DNA of 9,441 nucleotides from Candidatus Moraniibacteriota bacterium (GTDB lineage: Bacteria; Patescibacteriota; Minisyncoccia; Moranbacterales; GCA-2747515), in contig JAUVJK010000032.1 of assembly GCA_030592425.1 (NCBI GenBank), positions 1 to 9,441 of the forward strand, read 5' to 3'. Shown piece after piece: positions 1 through 6,198 of this stretch. Numbering within the stretch: position 1 is the stretch's first letter; every line of letters begins with the position of its first letter. The notes beneath the pieces were generated by a model. It was not told where the DNA came from. It made no database searches and was given only the letters and a program-made list of their open reading frames with translations. Position numbers and translations under genes: made by a program.

Positions 1-68
1 CCATCGTCTAGGGGTTAGGACGTCAGATTCTCATTCTGGAAACAGGGGTTCGATTCCCCTTGGCGGTA
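1..68 (+). tRNA. tRNA-Glu (anticodon CTC), 5' end cut by window edge
   Basis: This is a glutamate tRNA missing its first four bases. The window opens at acceptor position 5 (CCA). It continues with the D arm typical of tRNA-Glu (GTCTAGGGGTTAGGAC), then the anticodon stem TCAGA/TCTGG around loop TTCTCAT, which puts CTC at positions 34-36. The T arm is AGGGG-TTCGATT-CCCCT, followed by acceptor strand TGGCGGT and discriminator A at 68. The next bases are CATATT, so the CCA end is not encoded and must be added by a CCA-adding enzyme. A strong hairpin with A/T flanks follows at 186-224 and probably ends the transcript. Confidence 0.95.
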
Positions 69-85
69 CATATTCTAAAGTTAGC

Positions 86-100
86 CAGCCGAAGGCTGAT
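86..100. repeat. Short palindromic repeat core, truncated copy
   Basis: CAGCC-GAA-GGCTG followed by AT. This is the same core that occurs inside the longer repeat copies at 127-171 and, on the other strand, at 1805-1849. Only the palindromic core is recognisable here. It lies 17 bases after the tRNA, in sequence with no coding potential. Confidence 0.5.
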
Positions 101-126
101 AATTTTGTTTAAACAAAAAATTGCCT

Positions 127-171
127 CAGATTCTTCACCCGAAGGCTGATCATCCTCCGGATGGGATTCCC
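127..171 (-). repeat. Dispersed imperfect palindromic repeat, copy A
   Basis: Read on the minus strand, this 45-nt element aligns without gaps to 1805-1849 on the plus strand. Over the best 37 columns 28 bases are identical (hand alignment). It contains two small dyads: CATCC-TCC-GGATG at 151-163, and a degenerate form of the CAGCC/GGCTG core near 137-149. It has no open frame. Its position just downstream of a tRNA, and of copy B in another intergenic gap, fits an intergenic repeat family. I do not recognise the family. Confidence 0.55.
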
Positions 172-185
172 CTACGGGCTACATG

Positions 186-224
186 TAACAAAAAAATACC
201 TATTTAAATAGGTATTTTTTGTTA
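186..224 (+). terminator. Intrinsic terminator after tRNA-Glu (nearly symmetric)
   Basis: A long near-perfect palindrome: TACCTATTT/AAATAGGTA flanked by an A run on the left and a T run on the right. It therefore has U-tracts in both directions. It is the first terminator-like structure downstream of the tRNA. Confidence 0.7.
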
Positions 225-241
225 TCTATAACGTAAGGGAA

Positions 242-265
242 TCCCTGCCTACCAATAGGCAGGGA
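242..265. repeat. Perfect 10-bp hairpin, no U-tract
   Basis: TCCCTGCCTA and TAGGCAGGGA are exact reverse complements around the loop CCAA. It is followed by AATGTA rather than a T run, so it does not look like an intrinsic terminator. GC-rich palindromes like this often occur as dispersed intergenic elements. Only one copy is present in the window. Confidence 0.55.
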
Positions 266-449
266 AATGTATCTCAAAAAGGTAATGTGAGATCTTTTTC
301 ATTTTAGTTTGTAAATTCTATTCCAAATCTTAATCAGAAAAAGTGAATACTTACATGGAATTTCCATTGATATGGAAAATTGCAAGGTTGAGAGTATTTG
401 ACTCTATGTGCCCAATAGTTGAAAAATTTAAAGAAGAGAATATTTATAA
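266..449. other. Intergenic stretch with no gene seen
   Basis: AT-rich sequence. I find no open frame of useful length on either strand, no tRNA-like fold and no clear promoter. Minor dyads are visible (ATCTCA/TGAGAT at 271-293 followed by CTTTTT; AGAGT/ACTCT at 391-405), but none is convincing on its own. Confidence 0.5.
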
Positions 450-455
450 CATACA

Positions 456-496
456 AAAAGAATGACCCAATTAATCATGTGATTAATTGGGTCATT
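456..496 (-). terminator. Second (distal) terminator of the 548-766 gene
   Basis: A perfect 17-bp inverted repeat spans 461-496, with only TG at the centre. Read on the minus strand it is followed by CTTTTTG (plus-strand bases 455-460), giving a short U-tract. It lies directly beyond the 497-528 terminator, so the two form a tandem pair for leftward transcription. A 17-bp perfect stem is longer than a terminator needs. Confidence 0.6.
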
Positions 497-528
497 AAAA
501 AACACTAGTTAATATTGCTAGTGTTTTT
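497..528 (-). terminator. Intrinsic terminator of the 548-766 gene (bidirectional form)
   Basis: CACTAG (503-508) pairs with CTAGTG (518-523). A run of six A lies to the left and five T to the right, so the minus-strand transcript ends in a U-tract. It begins about 20 bases past the stop codon of the small Lys/Ala-rich gene. Confidence 0.75.
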
Positions 529-547
529 CGTTCTATAGGATATAATA

Positions 548-766
548 TTATTTTTTCTTTTTTGATCTTGCAACAGCTGTGCCGGCGATTGCTGCGCCTA
601 TTGCTGCGCCAATAGCTGCTGCCATACCAGCTGCTTTCTTTGGGTTCTTCTTGATGTATGCCGTTGCTTTTTTATCTGCCTTTGTAAGCTCTTTCTTTAC
701 TTTCGCAGATTCTTTTGCACCGAGTTCTTGTGTTTTTTTGAGTATTGTTTTTTTCTTTGTTGCCAT
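548..766 (-). CDS. Small Lys/Ala-rich protein, YqjD/ElaB (DUF883)-like
   Basis: This is a 72-aa, strongly basic protein of unknown function. Residues 1-43 are a Lys-rich, probably helical tail. Residues 44-66 are an Ala/Gly/Ile segment that could be a weak transmembrane helix, and the chain ends in SKKKK. The order (charged helix, then YIKKNPKKAAG, then a small-residue hydrophobic stretch) matches the C-terminal half of YqjD/ElaB-type proteins, which in E. coli are inner-membrane, ribosome-associated stationary-phase proteins. That role is family knowledge and is not shown here. A histone H1-like DNA-binding role is an alternative suggested only by composition. It is a paralogue of the gene at 918-1205: 30 of 34 residues are identical over residues 22-55. 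It has its own promoter and tandem terminators. The leader is about 23 nt with no Shine-Dalgarno motif. Confidence 0.85.
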   Translation of the reverse strand: MATKKKTILKKTQELGAKESAKVKKELTKADKKATAYIKKNPKKAAGMAAAIGAAIGAAIAGTAVARSKKKK

Positions 767-795
767 GTCATTGGTATTAATGATTTAATATCTCC

Positions 796-824
796 ATTAT
801 AGTCCTTCTGCCGAAATATGGGAA
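796..824 (-). promoter_or_regulatory. Promoter for the 548-766 gene
   Basis: On the minus strand a perfect -10 TATAAT (796-801) is preceded, after 17 bp, by TTCCCA (819-824), a 4/6 match to TTGACA. The predicted start near 789 gives a very short 5' leader. Confidence 0.6.
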
Positions 825-861
825 GGAAAAATGCGAGAGTATAATATTTCATTACTATAAA

Positions 862-897
862 TAAAAAACACCACACTGTGCAGTGGGTGTTTTTTTT
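862..897 (-). terminator. Intrinsic terminator of the 918-1205 gene (bidirectional form)
   Basis: AACACC-CACTG, with one bulged A, pairs with CAGTG-GGTGTT. Runs of A on the left and T on the right are present. On the minus strand the hairpin lies about 20 bases past the TAA stop at 918, at the same spacing as the terminator of the paralogue downstream. Confidence 0.75.
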
Positions 898-917
898 GAG
901 ATGAATTGAAGAGAATT

Positions 918-1205
918 TTATTTCTTCTTCTTTCTCTTTGAAGCTACTACTGCGCCACCTGCGATTGCTGCTGCAACTGCTGCACCAATTGCTGCTGAAA
1001 TACCAGCTGCTTTTTTTGGATTCTTCTTGATATACGCCGTTGCTTTTTTATCAGCTTTTTTGAGTTCTTTTTTTACGCGTGCTGTTTCTTTTTTAGCTAC
1101 TGCTTTTGCTTTTTTTGTCTCTGCTACTGCTTTCTTTTTTGTTGTTGCAGCTTTCTTTGCAGTTGTTGTTGATTTTTTAGTAGACTTCTTTTTCTTTGTT
1201 GCCAT
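918..1205 (-). CDS. Small Lys/Ala-rich protein, YqjD/ElaB (DUF883)-like, longer paralogue
   Basis: This 95-aa protein is a longer version of the neighbour at 548-766. An extra Lys/Ala/Thr-rich N-terminal extension (about residues 8-40) resembles histone H1 or HU-tail repeats (AKKAATTKKKAV). The shared core at residues 42-75 follows, then an Ala/Gly/Val-rich hydrophobic segment (68-88) and a basic end (SKRKKKK). Membrane anchoring by 68-88 with a positively charged cytoplasmic tail is plausible; DNA or RNA binding by the tail is equally possible. The two copies probably arose by tandem duplication followed by loss or gain of the tail. Each keeps its own promoter and terminator, which suggests separate regulation. 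The leader is AT-rich with no Shine-Dalgarno motif. Confidence 0.85.
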   Translation of the reverse strand: MATKKKKSTKKSTTTAKKAATTKKKAVAETKKAKAVAKKETARVKKELKKADKKATAYIKKNPKKAAGISAAIGAAVAAAIAGGAVVASKRKKKK

Positions 1206-1237
1206 ACATTTTTATTTTAATGATTATGTATACTTGT

Positions 1238-1265
1238 ATTTTAAACTAATAATAAAAATTGTCAA
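1238..1265 (-). promoter_or_regulatory. Promoter for the 918-1205 gene
   Basis: Read on the minus strand: a perfect -35 TTGACA (1260-1265), a 16-bp spacer and -10 TAAAAT (1238-1243). The predicted transcription start near 1231 leaves a leader of about 25 nt rich in A and T. Confidence 0.75.
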
Positions 1266-1379
1266 CCATAAACCACATCGGATTTATGATTATAAATTAT
1301 GCATTAGTCATGATTGGTAGTGAAAGTGAATATGTGATCAAGGGATTTCTTTTTAAGTGTAATGTATGTGTGAATTTTA

Positions 1380-1718
1380 CTATTTTTTGTGAGCATAGTT
1401 CATGAGAAGTCCAATGATGAGGACGGCGCCACCAACAACGAGGAATCCCGTGGATGGTTCTGTATTAAAGATCTCATTGATGAGGTAAGCAACGCCAACG
1501 AGCGCAAAGATAGCACCGATGAGCATCAGGAGTGAAATAATCAGTCGTTTTGTGGCCTCTGTGAGGAGTTGATCGACTTTTTCATGAATCCCTTCTGCGA
1601 TGATCGTTGAATATTGTTGGAAGAGTGTCGTCACGATCGGTAAGAGAATTGCTTTCCAATCGCTACCTTGTTCTTCGTCAGGAAGGGTTTCAATCTCTGT
1701 CTTTTTTTTCGTTGGCAT
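1380..1718 (-). CDS. Small two-helix membrane protein, YqjE / Holin-X (phage holin superfamily III)-like
   Basis: This is a 112-aa protein. Residues 1-20 are polar and charged (MPTKKKTEIE onwards). Residues 21-57 form an amphipathic region, and two transmembrane helices follow at about 58-80 and 91-107 with a short loop (NEIFNTEPST). The C-terminus is NYAHKK. The size and hairpin topology resemble YqjE and the actinobacterial Holin-X families; this is a judgement from the pattern, not a search. YqjE commonly sits next to YqjD, so finding this gene beside two YqjD-like genes is supportive. Despite the family name there is no lytic gene nearby. A role in membrane or envelope organisation is more likely than lysis. 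Its N-terminus resembles those of its two neighbours (MATKKK/MPTKKK). The stop is TAG. Confidence 0.75.
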   Translation of the reverse strand: MPTKKKTEIETLPDEEQGSDWKAILLPIVTTLFQQYSTIIAEGIHEKVDQLLTEATKRLIISLLMLIGAIFALVGVAYLINEIFNTEPSTGFLVVGGAVLIIGLLMNYAHKK

Positions 1719-1748
1719 AATTTATATTTTTAACATTTAGATATTTTT

Positions 1749-1757
1749 ATTATAGCA
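1749..1757 (-). promoter_or_regulatory. Extended -10 promoter for the 1380-1718 gene
   Basis: The minus strand reads TGCTATAAT, a perfect extended -10 (TGnTATAAT). No good -35 lies 17 bp upstream, which is usual for extended -10 promoters. The leader would be about 24 nt and AT-rich. Confidence 0.6.
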
Positions 1758-1804
1758 CAAAAGCAAGAGAACAGAGAACAGAGAAGAATTAAGAATTTAG
1801 AAAG

Positions 1805-1849
1805 AGGAATTCCACTCGATGGGTGGTCAGCCTTTGGCTGAAAGAAATA
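1805..1849 (+). repeat. Dispersed imperfect palindromic repeat, copy B
   Basis: Plus-strand counterpart of the minus-strand element at 127-171, with 28 of 37 core bases identical in an ungapped hand alignment. It contains the dyad CAGCC-TTT-GGCTG (1829-1841). It lies between the promoter of the 1380-1718 gene and the 3' end of the phosphodiesterase gene, in non-coding sequence. Confidence 0.55.
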
Positions 1850-1870
1850 AGAAATAAGAAATAAGAAATA
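1842..1870. repeat. Heptamer tandem repeat, about four units
   Basis: GAAATAA is repeated with a period of exactly 7 (G at 1844, 1851, 1858 and 1865). The run abuts copy B of the dispersed repeat. The neighbouring 1758-1810 is also purine-rich with short AGAACAG-type repetition. Such a run is a candidate for slippage; no gene contains it. Confidence 0.8.
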
Positions 1871-1916
1871 TGAAAGGACGGTTGGCGAGGCAGGGAAAAA
1901 ATAATAGATACCGAAT

Positions 1917-3725
1917 TTATTGGAGAGAAAGAATGAATCGCGTAATAAGGGAGAGTTCTTTGTATTCGCGGAGAGCTTCTTGTGCAATGATCGGGTCATC
2001 GGTAATGATGTTGTTTGCGCCACGTGCGACAGCTGCTTTGATCACATCTTTATCGTTGAGTGTCCAGATCATGACATCGCGACCACGTTTTTTTTCCTCT
2101 GTGATGAACTTATTCGTTGCGAGGCCATCAGCAGCACTATAAAAATTAACATCAAAACCATGTGTGTCACCAATTGCAATAGAGATAGCAATGCCGATGG
2201 GGATGCGAGGGTCGATTGCACGTATATTTTGTAGTGTTTGATAATCAAGTGATGTAACGAAACAATTATTAGAACAGTCTGTTTCACGAATGATTTTTAC
2301 AACCTTTTCCTCGATCGTTTCTTGTCCATATTCTTTGATCTCAATATTAAGGCGACGATCATTTGCAATGATCACTTCGATAACATCAGCGAGTTTTGGT
2401 ACATGTTCACCTTCAAATTCAGGTGAAAAGATCTTTCCGACATCAGCGTTTTGTAGTTCTTCATAGGTCATATCGGAGATCTTTTGATCAATGCCTGCCA
2501 TACGCTGTAAATTGTTATCGTGTGATACGACAACAACGCCATCTTTTGTATGGAGAACATCGATCTCGACCATATCTGCACTTTCAGTAATTGCTAAATT
2601 GACTGCACTCATTGTGTTCTCTGGTGCACGCAGAGAGCTTCCGCGATGTGCTGTGATCATAACTTGTTTTTCTTCGTCACTAAGTTCTCGTTGGAGAAAT
2701 GGCATGAAGAGGGAAAAAGTTATCGCAAAGCCAATGATGAGGACTCCGATCGATATATACAAGTAGATACTACTAAAAGGAATGTGCTTAGAAGAAAGAG
2801 GGTAAGGATTGATATTTTCTTGGCGCAGTTTTTGTCTATGATAAACACTCCTCGCTGTGATCATCCAGAAAGAATTTGCAAAAAAGGCAAAAACGAACCA
2901 TATGAGAGATGATGTTGTAAGAAGTAAAATTGTATAAAGAATTTTGATCATTGCTGGAAGGTTGGGAAAATGATCGAGGATCGCAAGCATGAGAATTAGT
3001 CCAGATGTGAGAATTACTGTAATGATGAGGACGATGACAATGATCATGAATGTCAAGAAATACAATTTAAGTGTCGTATGATAGGAATTTTTGATGAGGA
3101 GAGAGCTTTTTTTAAGTGCATATGTGACGGAAGGTTTACCGAGCGCAAAGACGTGGAAGATAAGCGAAAAGCGGATAAAAAAATAGAGCGAGAGAAAAAA
3201 TAGAGTGATTGTGCCGAGAAAAATGACTGTACTTGTAAGGGTTGTTGCTCCGAGTAGTGTTTGGAGGGAATGTTCAGAGAAGAAAATAAGGACAATGAGG
3301 ACGCTTAGCAGACCGCCTAATGCAAGTCCAATATAGATCAGTGTATAGATGAATCCGATCAGAGAAAGCGCGAAAAAATGATGATAGATCTCTTTCATAA
3401 CTACTTTTGGTGAGAGATCTTTGAGCGGACGACTACTGGTAGCAATGGCTGTAGAGTAATGTGTGAATGTGACAAAGAAAGCTGTGCCAAGAAGGATGAT
3501 CAGGATTGTGATGATGCCCGCTGGAGAGAGGAGATAAGAAGCGATTGAGAAGTTTTCGATCACAGTCGTGCCAGTGTGTGCGAGAAGCTGATTGATAAGG
3601 AATATCACAAAAGGGAAAACAAGGATTGCAAAGATCGCGAGATAGATTAAATGGTAGATAAAAAGATTGTTGAAATTCTCTTTATAGGCTTTGCGTAAGA
3701 GAGTGAAAGAAGCATAAAATGTCAT
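1917..3725 (-). CDS. Membrane-anchored glycerophosphodiester phosphodiesterase
   Basis: This 602-aa protein has two parts. Residues 1-345 carry about seven hydrophobic helices (near 21-48, 64-88, 116-149, 161-194, 219-250, 258-289 and 319-344), as in GDPDs with an N-terminal membrane domain. Residues 355-602 form the catalytic GDPD (TIM-barrel) domain: HRG at 360-362, APENT at 367-371, EID at 387-389, SHD at 401-403 and IEIKE at 461-465. These are the conserved acid/base histidines and the metal-binding acidic residues, so the enzyme should be active. The family hydrolyses glycerophosphodiesters to sn-glycerol 3-phosphate and an alcohol. In membrane-fused forms the substrate may be lipid head groups or glycerophosphate polymers. 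The helix count predicts a domain facing one side of the membrane; which side is not visible. The gene has a 160-bp divergent spacer with the hydrolase gene and no clear terminator. Confidence 0.93.
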   Translation of the reverse strand: MTFYASFTLLRKAYKENFNNLFIYHLIYLAIFAILVFPFVIFLINQLLAHTGTTVIENFSIASYLLSPAGIITILIILLGTAFFVTFTHYSTAIATSSRPLKDLSPKVVMKEIYHHFFALSLIGFIYTLIYIGLALGGLLSVLIVLIFFSEHSLQTLLGATTLTSTVIFLGTITLFFLSLYFFIRFSLIFHVFALGKPSVTYALKKSSLLIKNSYHTTLKLYFLTFMIIVIVLIITVILTSGLILMLAILDHFPNLPAMIKILYTILLLTTSSLIWFVFAFFANSFWMITARSVYHRQKLRQENINPYPLSSKHIPFSSIYLYISIGVLIIGFAITFSLFMPFLQRELSDEEKQVMITAHRGSSLRAPENTMSAVNLAITESADMVEIDVLHTKDGVVVVSHDNNLQRMAGIDQKISDMTYEELQNADVGKIFSPEFEGEHVPKLADVIEVIIANDRRLNIEIKEYGQETIEEKVVKIIRETDCSNNCFVTSLDYQTLQNIRAIDPRIPIGIAISIAIGDTHGFDVNFYSAADGLATNKFITEEKKRGRDVMIWTLNDKDVIKAAVARGANNIITDDPIIAQEALREYKELSLITRFILSLQ

Positions 3726-3771
3726 AGTAATGGTGTTGTTATTAAAAATACCGATAGTGGTCTACTTCTTT

Positions 3772-3800
3772 AGCATAAGAAAAAAGAGGTGTTTGTGCAA
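3772..3800 (-). promoter_or_regulatory. Possible promoter for the phosphodiesterase gene
   Basis: The minus strand reads TTGCAC (3795-3800), a 17-bp spacer and TATGCT (3772-3777). The spacing is ideal but the hexamers are only partial matches. Confidence 0.35.
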
Positions 3801-3831
3801 CTAAAAATTGAGAAAATCTAATATTTTCCTT

Positions 3832-3860
3832 TTGGAAAATGACCAAAACGATGCTAAAAT
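3832..3860 (+). promoter_or_regulatory. Promoter for the alpha/beta hydrolase gene
   Basis: TTGGAA (3832-3837), a 17-bp spacer, then TAAAAT (3855-3860) preceded by TGC, an extended -10. The predicted start near 3867 leaves a leader of 20-33 nt. Confidence 0.65.
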
Positions 3861-3887
3861 AGAAAAGCGAGAGAGTTTTAACTGTTA

Positions 3888-4454
3888 ATGTGCGGGAAAA
3901 TGAAAAAAAGGATCATATTTACATCAGGGCTGACATCACCATATTTTGTATTACGTTTTTGGCAGGAAGAATTGGAAAAGCATTATCCTGACTATGATAT
4001 TGTCGTTCTCGGTAAGTTTTATACGTACTGGAGCAAAAAAAAGATCCAGGAATTAACAGATACTCTGCGTGATTTGATCGAGGATGAACGAGAGACGATC
4101 TTGATAGGATATTCTTATGGTGGTATTATCTCGGGCGCAGCAATCAATACTGCAAAACAACATGATGTCGTAAGGATCGTGACGATCGCCAGTCCAAATA
4201 ATATGCTTTACTTTGGTATGAAAAAGCGCATGGAAATGATTGGTTATAAAGTGATTGATGATTCAAAGATTCAAAAGATCACTTTTGGCTCCTATATCGA
4301 TCCAATCGTTCCTTTTGGTTACACGCATTTGCCAGGTGAGACGCATTATGATCTTTGGCTTGATCATTTTCTCTTTTTTTGGTTTTCACGTAAAACAATG
4401 CGCAAGGTTCTCAATATCGTTGATCAAACAGAATTTCCAGAGGATACAATGTAG
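3888..4454 (+). CDS. Alpha/beta hydrolase superfamily protein (small serine hydrolase)
   Basis: This is a 188-aa protein. Residues 8-12 (RIIFT) start the first beta strand. The nucleophile elbow GYSYGG is at 74-79 (GxSxGG, Ser76), followed by the expected small-residue helix. A likely acid is Asp138 in SYIDP and the likely base is His153 (GETHYD) or His160, so a complete triad is present. The fold family includes esterases, lipases and acyltransferases; the substrate cannot be read from the sequence. The length is short, leaving little room for a lid domain. No signal peptide or helix is seen, so it is cytoplasmic. The start could be ATG 3888 or ATG 3900; the second (MKKRIIFTSG) is the more natural N-terminus and has A-rich early codons. 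Neither has a Shine-Dalgarno motif. The gene is divergent from the phosphodiesterase and convergent with cls. The stop is TAG. Confidence 0.82.
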   Translation: MCGKMKKRIIFTSGLTSPYFVLRFWQEELEKHYPDYDIVVLGKFYTYWSKKKIQELTDTLRDLIEDERETILIGYSYGGIISGAAINTAKQHDVVRIVTIASPNNMLYFGMKKRMEMIGYKVIDDSKIQKITFGSYIDPIVPFGYTHLPGETHYDLWLDHFLFFWFSRKTMRKVLNIVDQTEFPEDTM

Positions 4455-4488
4455 TGAAATAACTAACTGTGAAGAAAATTTGTTGATG

Positions 4489-4526
4489 AAAAAACCACCT
4501 TCTATTATTTAGGAGAGTGGTTTTTT
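4489..4526. terminator. Bidirectional terminator between hydrolase and cls genes
   Basis: AAAAAACCAC (4489-4498) pairs with GTGGTTTTTT (4517-4526) around an imperfect inner stem and loop. It serves both convergent genes: 35 bases after the hydrolase stop and 18 bases before the end of cls on the other strand. Confidence 0.75.
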
Positions 4527-4543
4527 ATCTGTTGATACATATT

Positions 4544-6019
4544 TTACAAAAGCGGTGCGAGTAATCGGCAGAGGGAATTGCGGAATTTGATTATTGGTTT
4601 GATATTCTTGCACTCTTTGAGGGTGAGTTCTGTGCAGTTCTTTAGATCATTGAGAAAGTCATGTTCGAGTTCCTTGGTCGTGTCTGCATCAAAGATGACG
4701 GTATTGACTTCGTGGGATGTTGTGAAGCTACGGAGGTCGAGATTTGTCGTACCGATCGTACAAAATGTTTCATCGACAGAGATCGTTTTGGAATGAATAA
4801 ATCCTGCGTTGTAGTGATAGATCTTTACACCTGCTTGCAGGAGTTCTTCAAAAAAGGAATAAGCGGCCCAATAAGCAACTTTTTTGTCTGGTACGCCAGT
4901 GACCATGACGCGTGTATCCACACCAGAGAGGGCAGAAAGTTTAAGTGCTTCAAAAATCGTTGCATCGGGGACAAAGTACGGGGATTGAATATAAACTTTC
5001 TTCTGTGCTGTCATGATCATCGAGAAGAATAACTGTCGGATCGTTGATTCACTTGAATCTGGCCCAGAAGCAAGGATCTGTATCGGAAGATCGTCTGTAA
5101 CATTTTCTTTTGCAGTGAAATATTGTTTGTCAAAAAGAGATTCGCCCGTGATCGCTTTCCAGTTATAGACGAAAAGTACGTGGAGAGAATGTACGGCTTC
5201 GCCTTCAATACGGATATGCGTATCGCGCCACGATGCATACATTGGTTTCCCATCGATGTATTCTTGTCCCATGTTCATACCGCCAGTATAAGCGATCTGT
5301 CCATCGATCACGACGATCTTGTGGTGATTGATATTGTTTAGTGCGGTAAATTTGGAGCGTGCCATAGAATTGAAAAACGGAAGGATCTCGATGCCTGCGG
5401 CGCGCAGTTCTTTGAGATAAGCTCTGCCTTTGATCAGCATGAGACTACTGCCAGCAGGGTCAAACATGATACGCACTTTGACGCCGTGTTTTACGCGGTC
5501 AACAAGGATATCCTTGATCTTATTGGTAAGAATATCATCACGCCAGATGAAGTACTCCATGTGGATAAACTTCTCTGCTTTTTTGAGATCTTCTTCAAGT
5601 GCTGGGAATTTTGTACTACCATTTTGAAGAATCTTGAGCTTATTGTGTTGTGTAAAACTCGCCTCCTCAAAACCATGAAGAGTATCGATGAGCTTTTTGT
5701 GGTTGGACATGCGGTCTTCTTTCAGTTGCGTAATAACACTTGTCTCTTTATCAAGAATTGGCGTCAGTGTTTTCTCGAGTTCATCATAGAGACCTTCTTT
5801 GAAAACCTTCTTTTTGCGCGAGTGCAAGCGCCAGTTGCGACCAAAGAAGATATAGATCAAAAGACCGAAAAGTGGTACGAGAACAAAGATCAGGATCCAT
5901 GAAAAAGTGGATTGTGCATCACGATTTTCCATGATGATAAAAACAATGATACTGATCATGTAAATATAGAAGAGGATCGTAAAGACCCATGAGAGATCAG
6001 TAATAATTTCAGAGAGCAT
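4544..6019 (-). CDS. cls: Cardiolipin synthase (ClsA-type, phospholipase D superfamily)
   Basis: This 491-aa protein is of normal family length. Two transmembrane helices (about 11-30 and 39-59) form the PLDc_N anchor, with the ENRDAQST-W-I pattern between them and FFGRNWR after the second. Two catalytic HxKxxxxD motifs follow: HHKIVVID at 232-239, then GQIAYTGGMNMG, and HSKTISVD at 409-416, then the typical GTTNLDLRSF. All six catalytic residues (H232, K234, D239, H409, K411, D416) are present. The enzyme joins two phosphatidylglycerols (or PG with another phospholipid) into cardiolipin at the cytoplasmic membrane. The membrane phosphodiesterase encoded nearby acts on phospholipid-derived diesters, so the two may share lipid turnover, although they are not in one operon. 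It is divergent from the 6199 gene across a 180-bp promoter region. The stop is TAA. Confidence 0.95.
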   Translation of the reverse strand: MLSEIITDLSWVFTILFYIYMISIIVFIIMENRDAQSTFSWILIFVLVPLFGLLIYIFFGRNWRLHSRKKKVFKEGLYDELEKTLTPILDKETSVITQLKEDRMSNHKKLIDTLHGFEEASFTQHNKLKILQNGSTKFPALEEDLKKAEKFIHMEYFIWRDDILTNKIKDILVDRVKHGVKVRIMFDPAGSSLMLIKGRAYLKELRAAGIEILPFFNSMARSKFTALNNINHHKIVVIDGQIAYTGGMNMGQEYIDGKPMYASWRDTHIRIEGEAVHSLHVLFVYNWKAITGESLFDKQYFTAKENVTDDLPIQILASGPDSSESTIRQLFFSMIMTAQKKVYIQSPYFVPDATIFEALKLSALSGVDTRVMVTGVPDKKVAYWAAYSFFEELLQAGVKIYHYNAGFIHSKTISVDETFCTIGTTNLDLRSFTTSHEVNTVIFDADTTKELEHDFLNDLKNCTELTLKECKNIKPIIKFRNSLCRLLAPLL

Positions 6020-6058
6020 AGATGTGATAATTTAGTGATAAATGCATGTTATTAGTTA

Positions 6059-6087
6059 AACATAGCGCAAAAATACGTAGTGAGCAA
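6059..6087 (-). promoter_or_regulatory. Possible promoter for cls
   Basis: The minus strand reads TTGCTC (6082-6087), a 17-bp spacer and TATGTT (6059-6064). Spacing is ideal and the hexamers are partial matches. A leader of about 33 nt would follow. Confidence 0.4.
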
Positions 6088-6122
6088 GGCAAAATTATGA
6101 CACAAATCACATGTTTCGGTAG

Positions 6123-6151
6123 TTGCTGGTGCATTTTTCTGGTGCTATACT
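6123..6151 (+). promoter_or_regulatory. Promoter for the surface protein / lipoprotein operon
   Basis: TTGCTG (6123-6128), a 17-bp spacer, then TATACT (6146-6151) with an upstream TGC extended -10. The predicted start near 6158 leaves an AT-rich 40-nt leader without a Shine-Dalgarno motif. Confidence 0.7.
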
Positions 6152-6198
6152 GTGGGAAGAGATAAATTGTAAATATATAGAAATTCATAAAATATTCT

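Noticed and set aside
242..265. Intrinsic terminator
   Set aside because: A perfect hairpin but no T run on either side, so it is listed only as a palindromic element.
1027..1320. Plus-strand frame of 97 codons
   Set aside because: It is the antisense of the Lys/Ala-rich gene (Phe/Val-rich mirror of Lys codons) and has no promoter of its own.
1730..2023. Minus-strand frame of 97 codons
   Set aside because: It overlaps the end of the phosphodiesterase in another frame and then runs through the repeat-rich gap; the composition is not protein-like.
5486..5902. Plus-strand frame of 138 codons opposite cls
   Set aside because: It lies entirely within a clear cls gene with both HKD motifs, and is a shadow frame.
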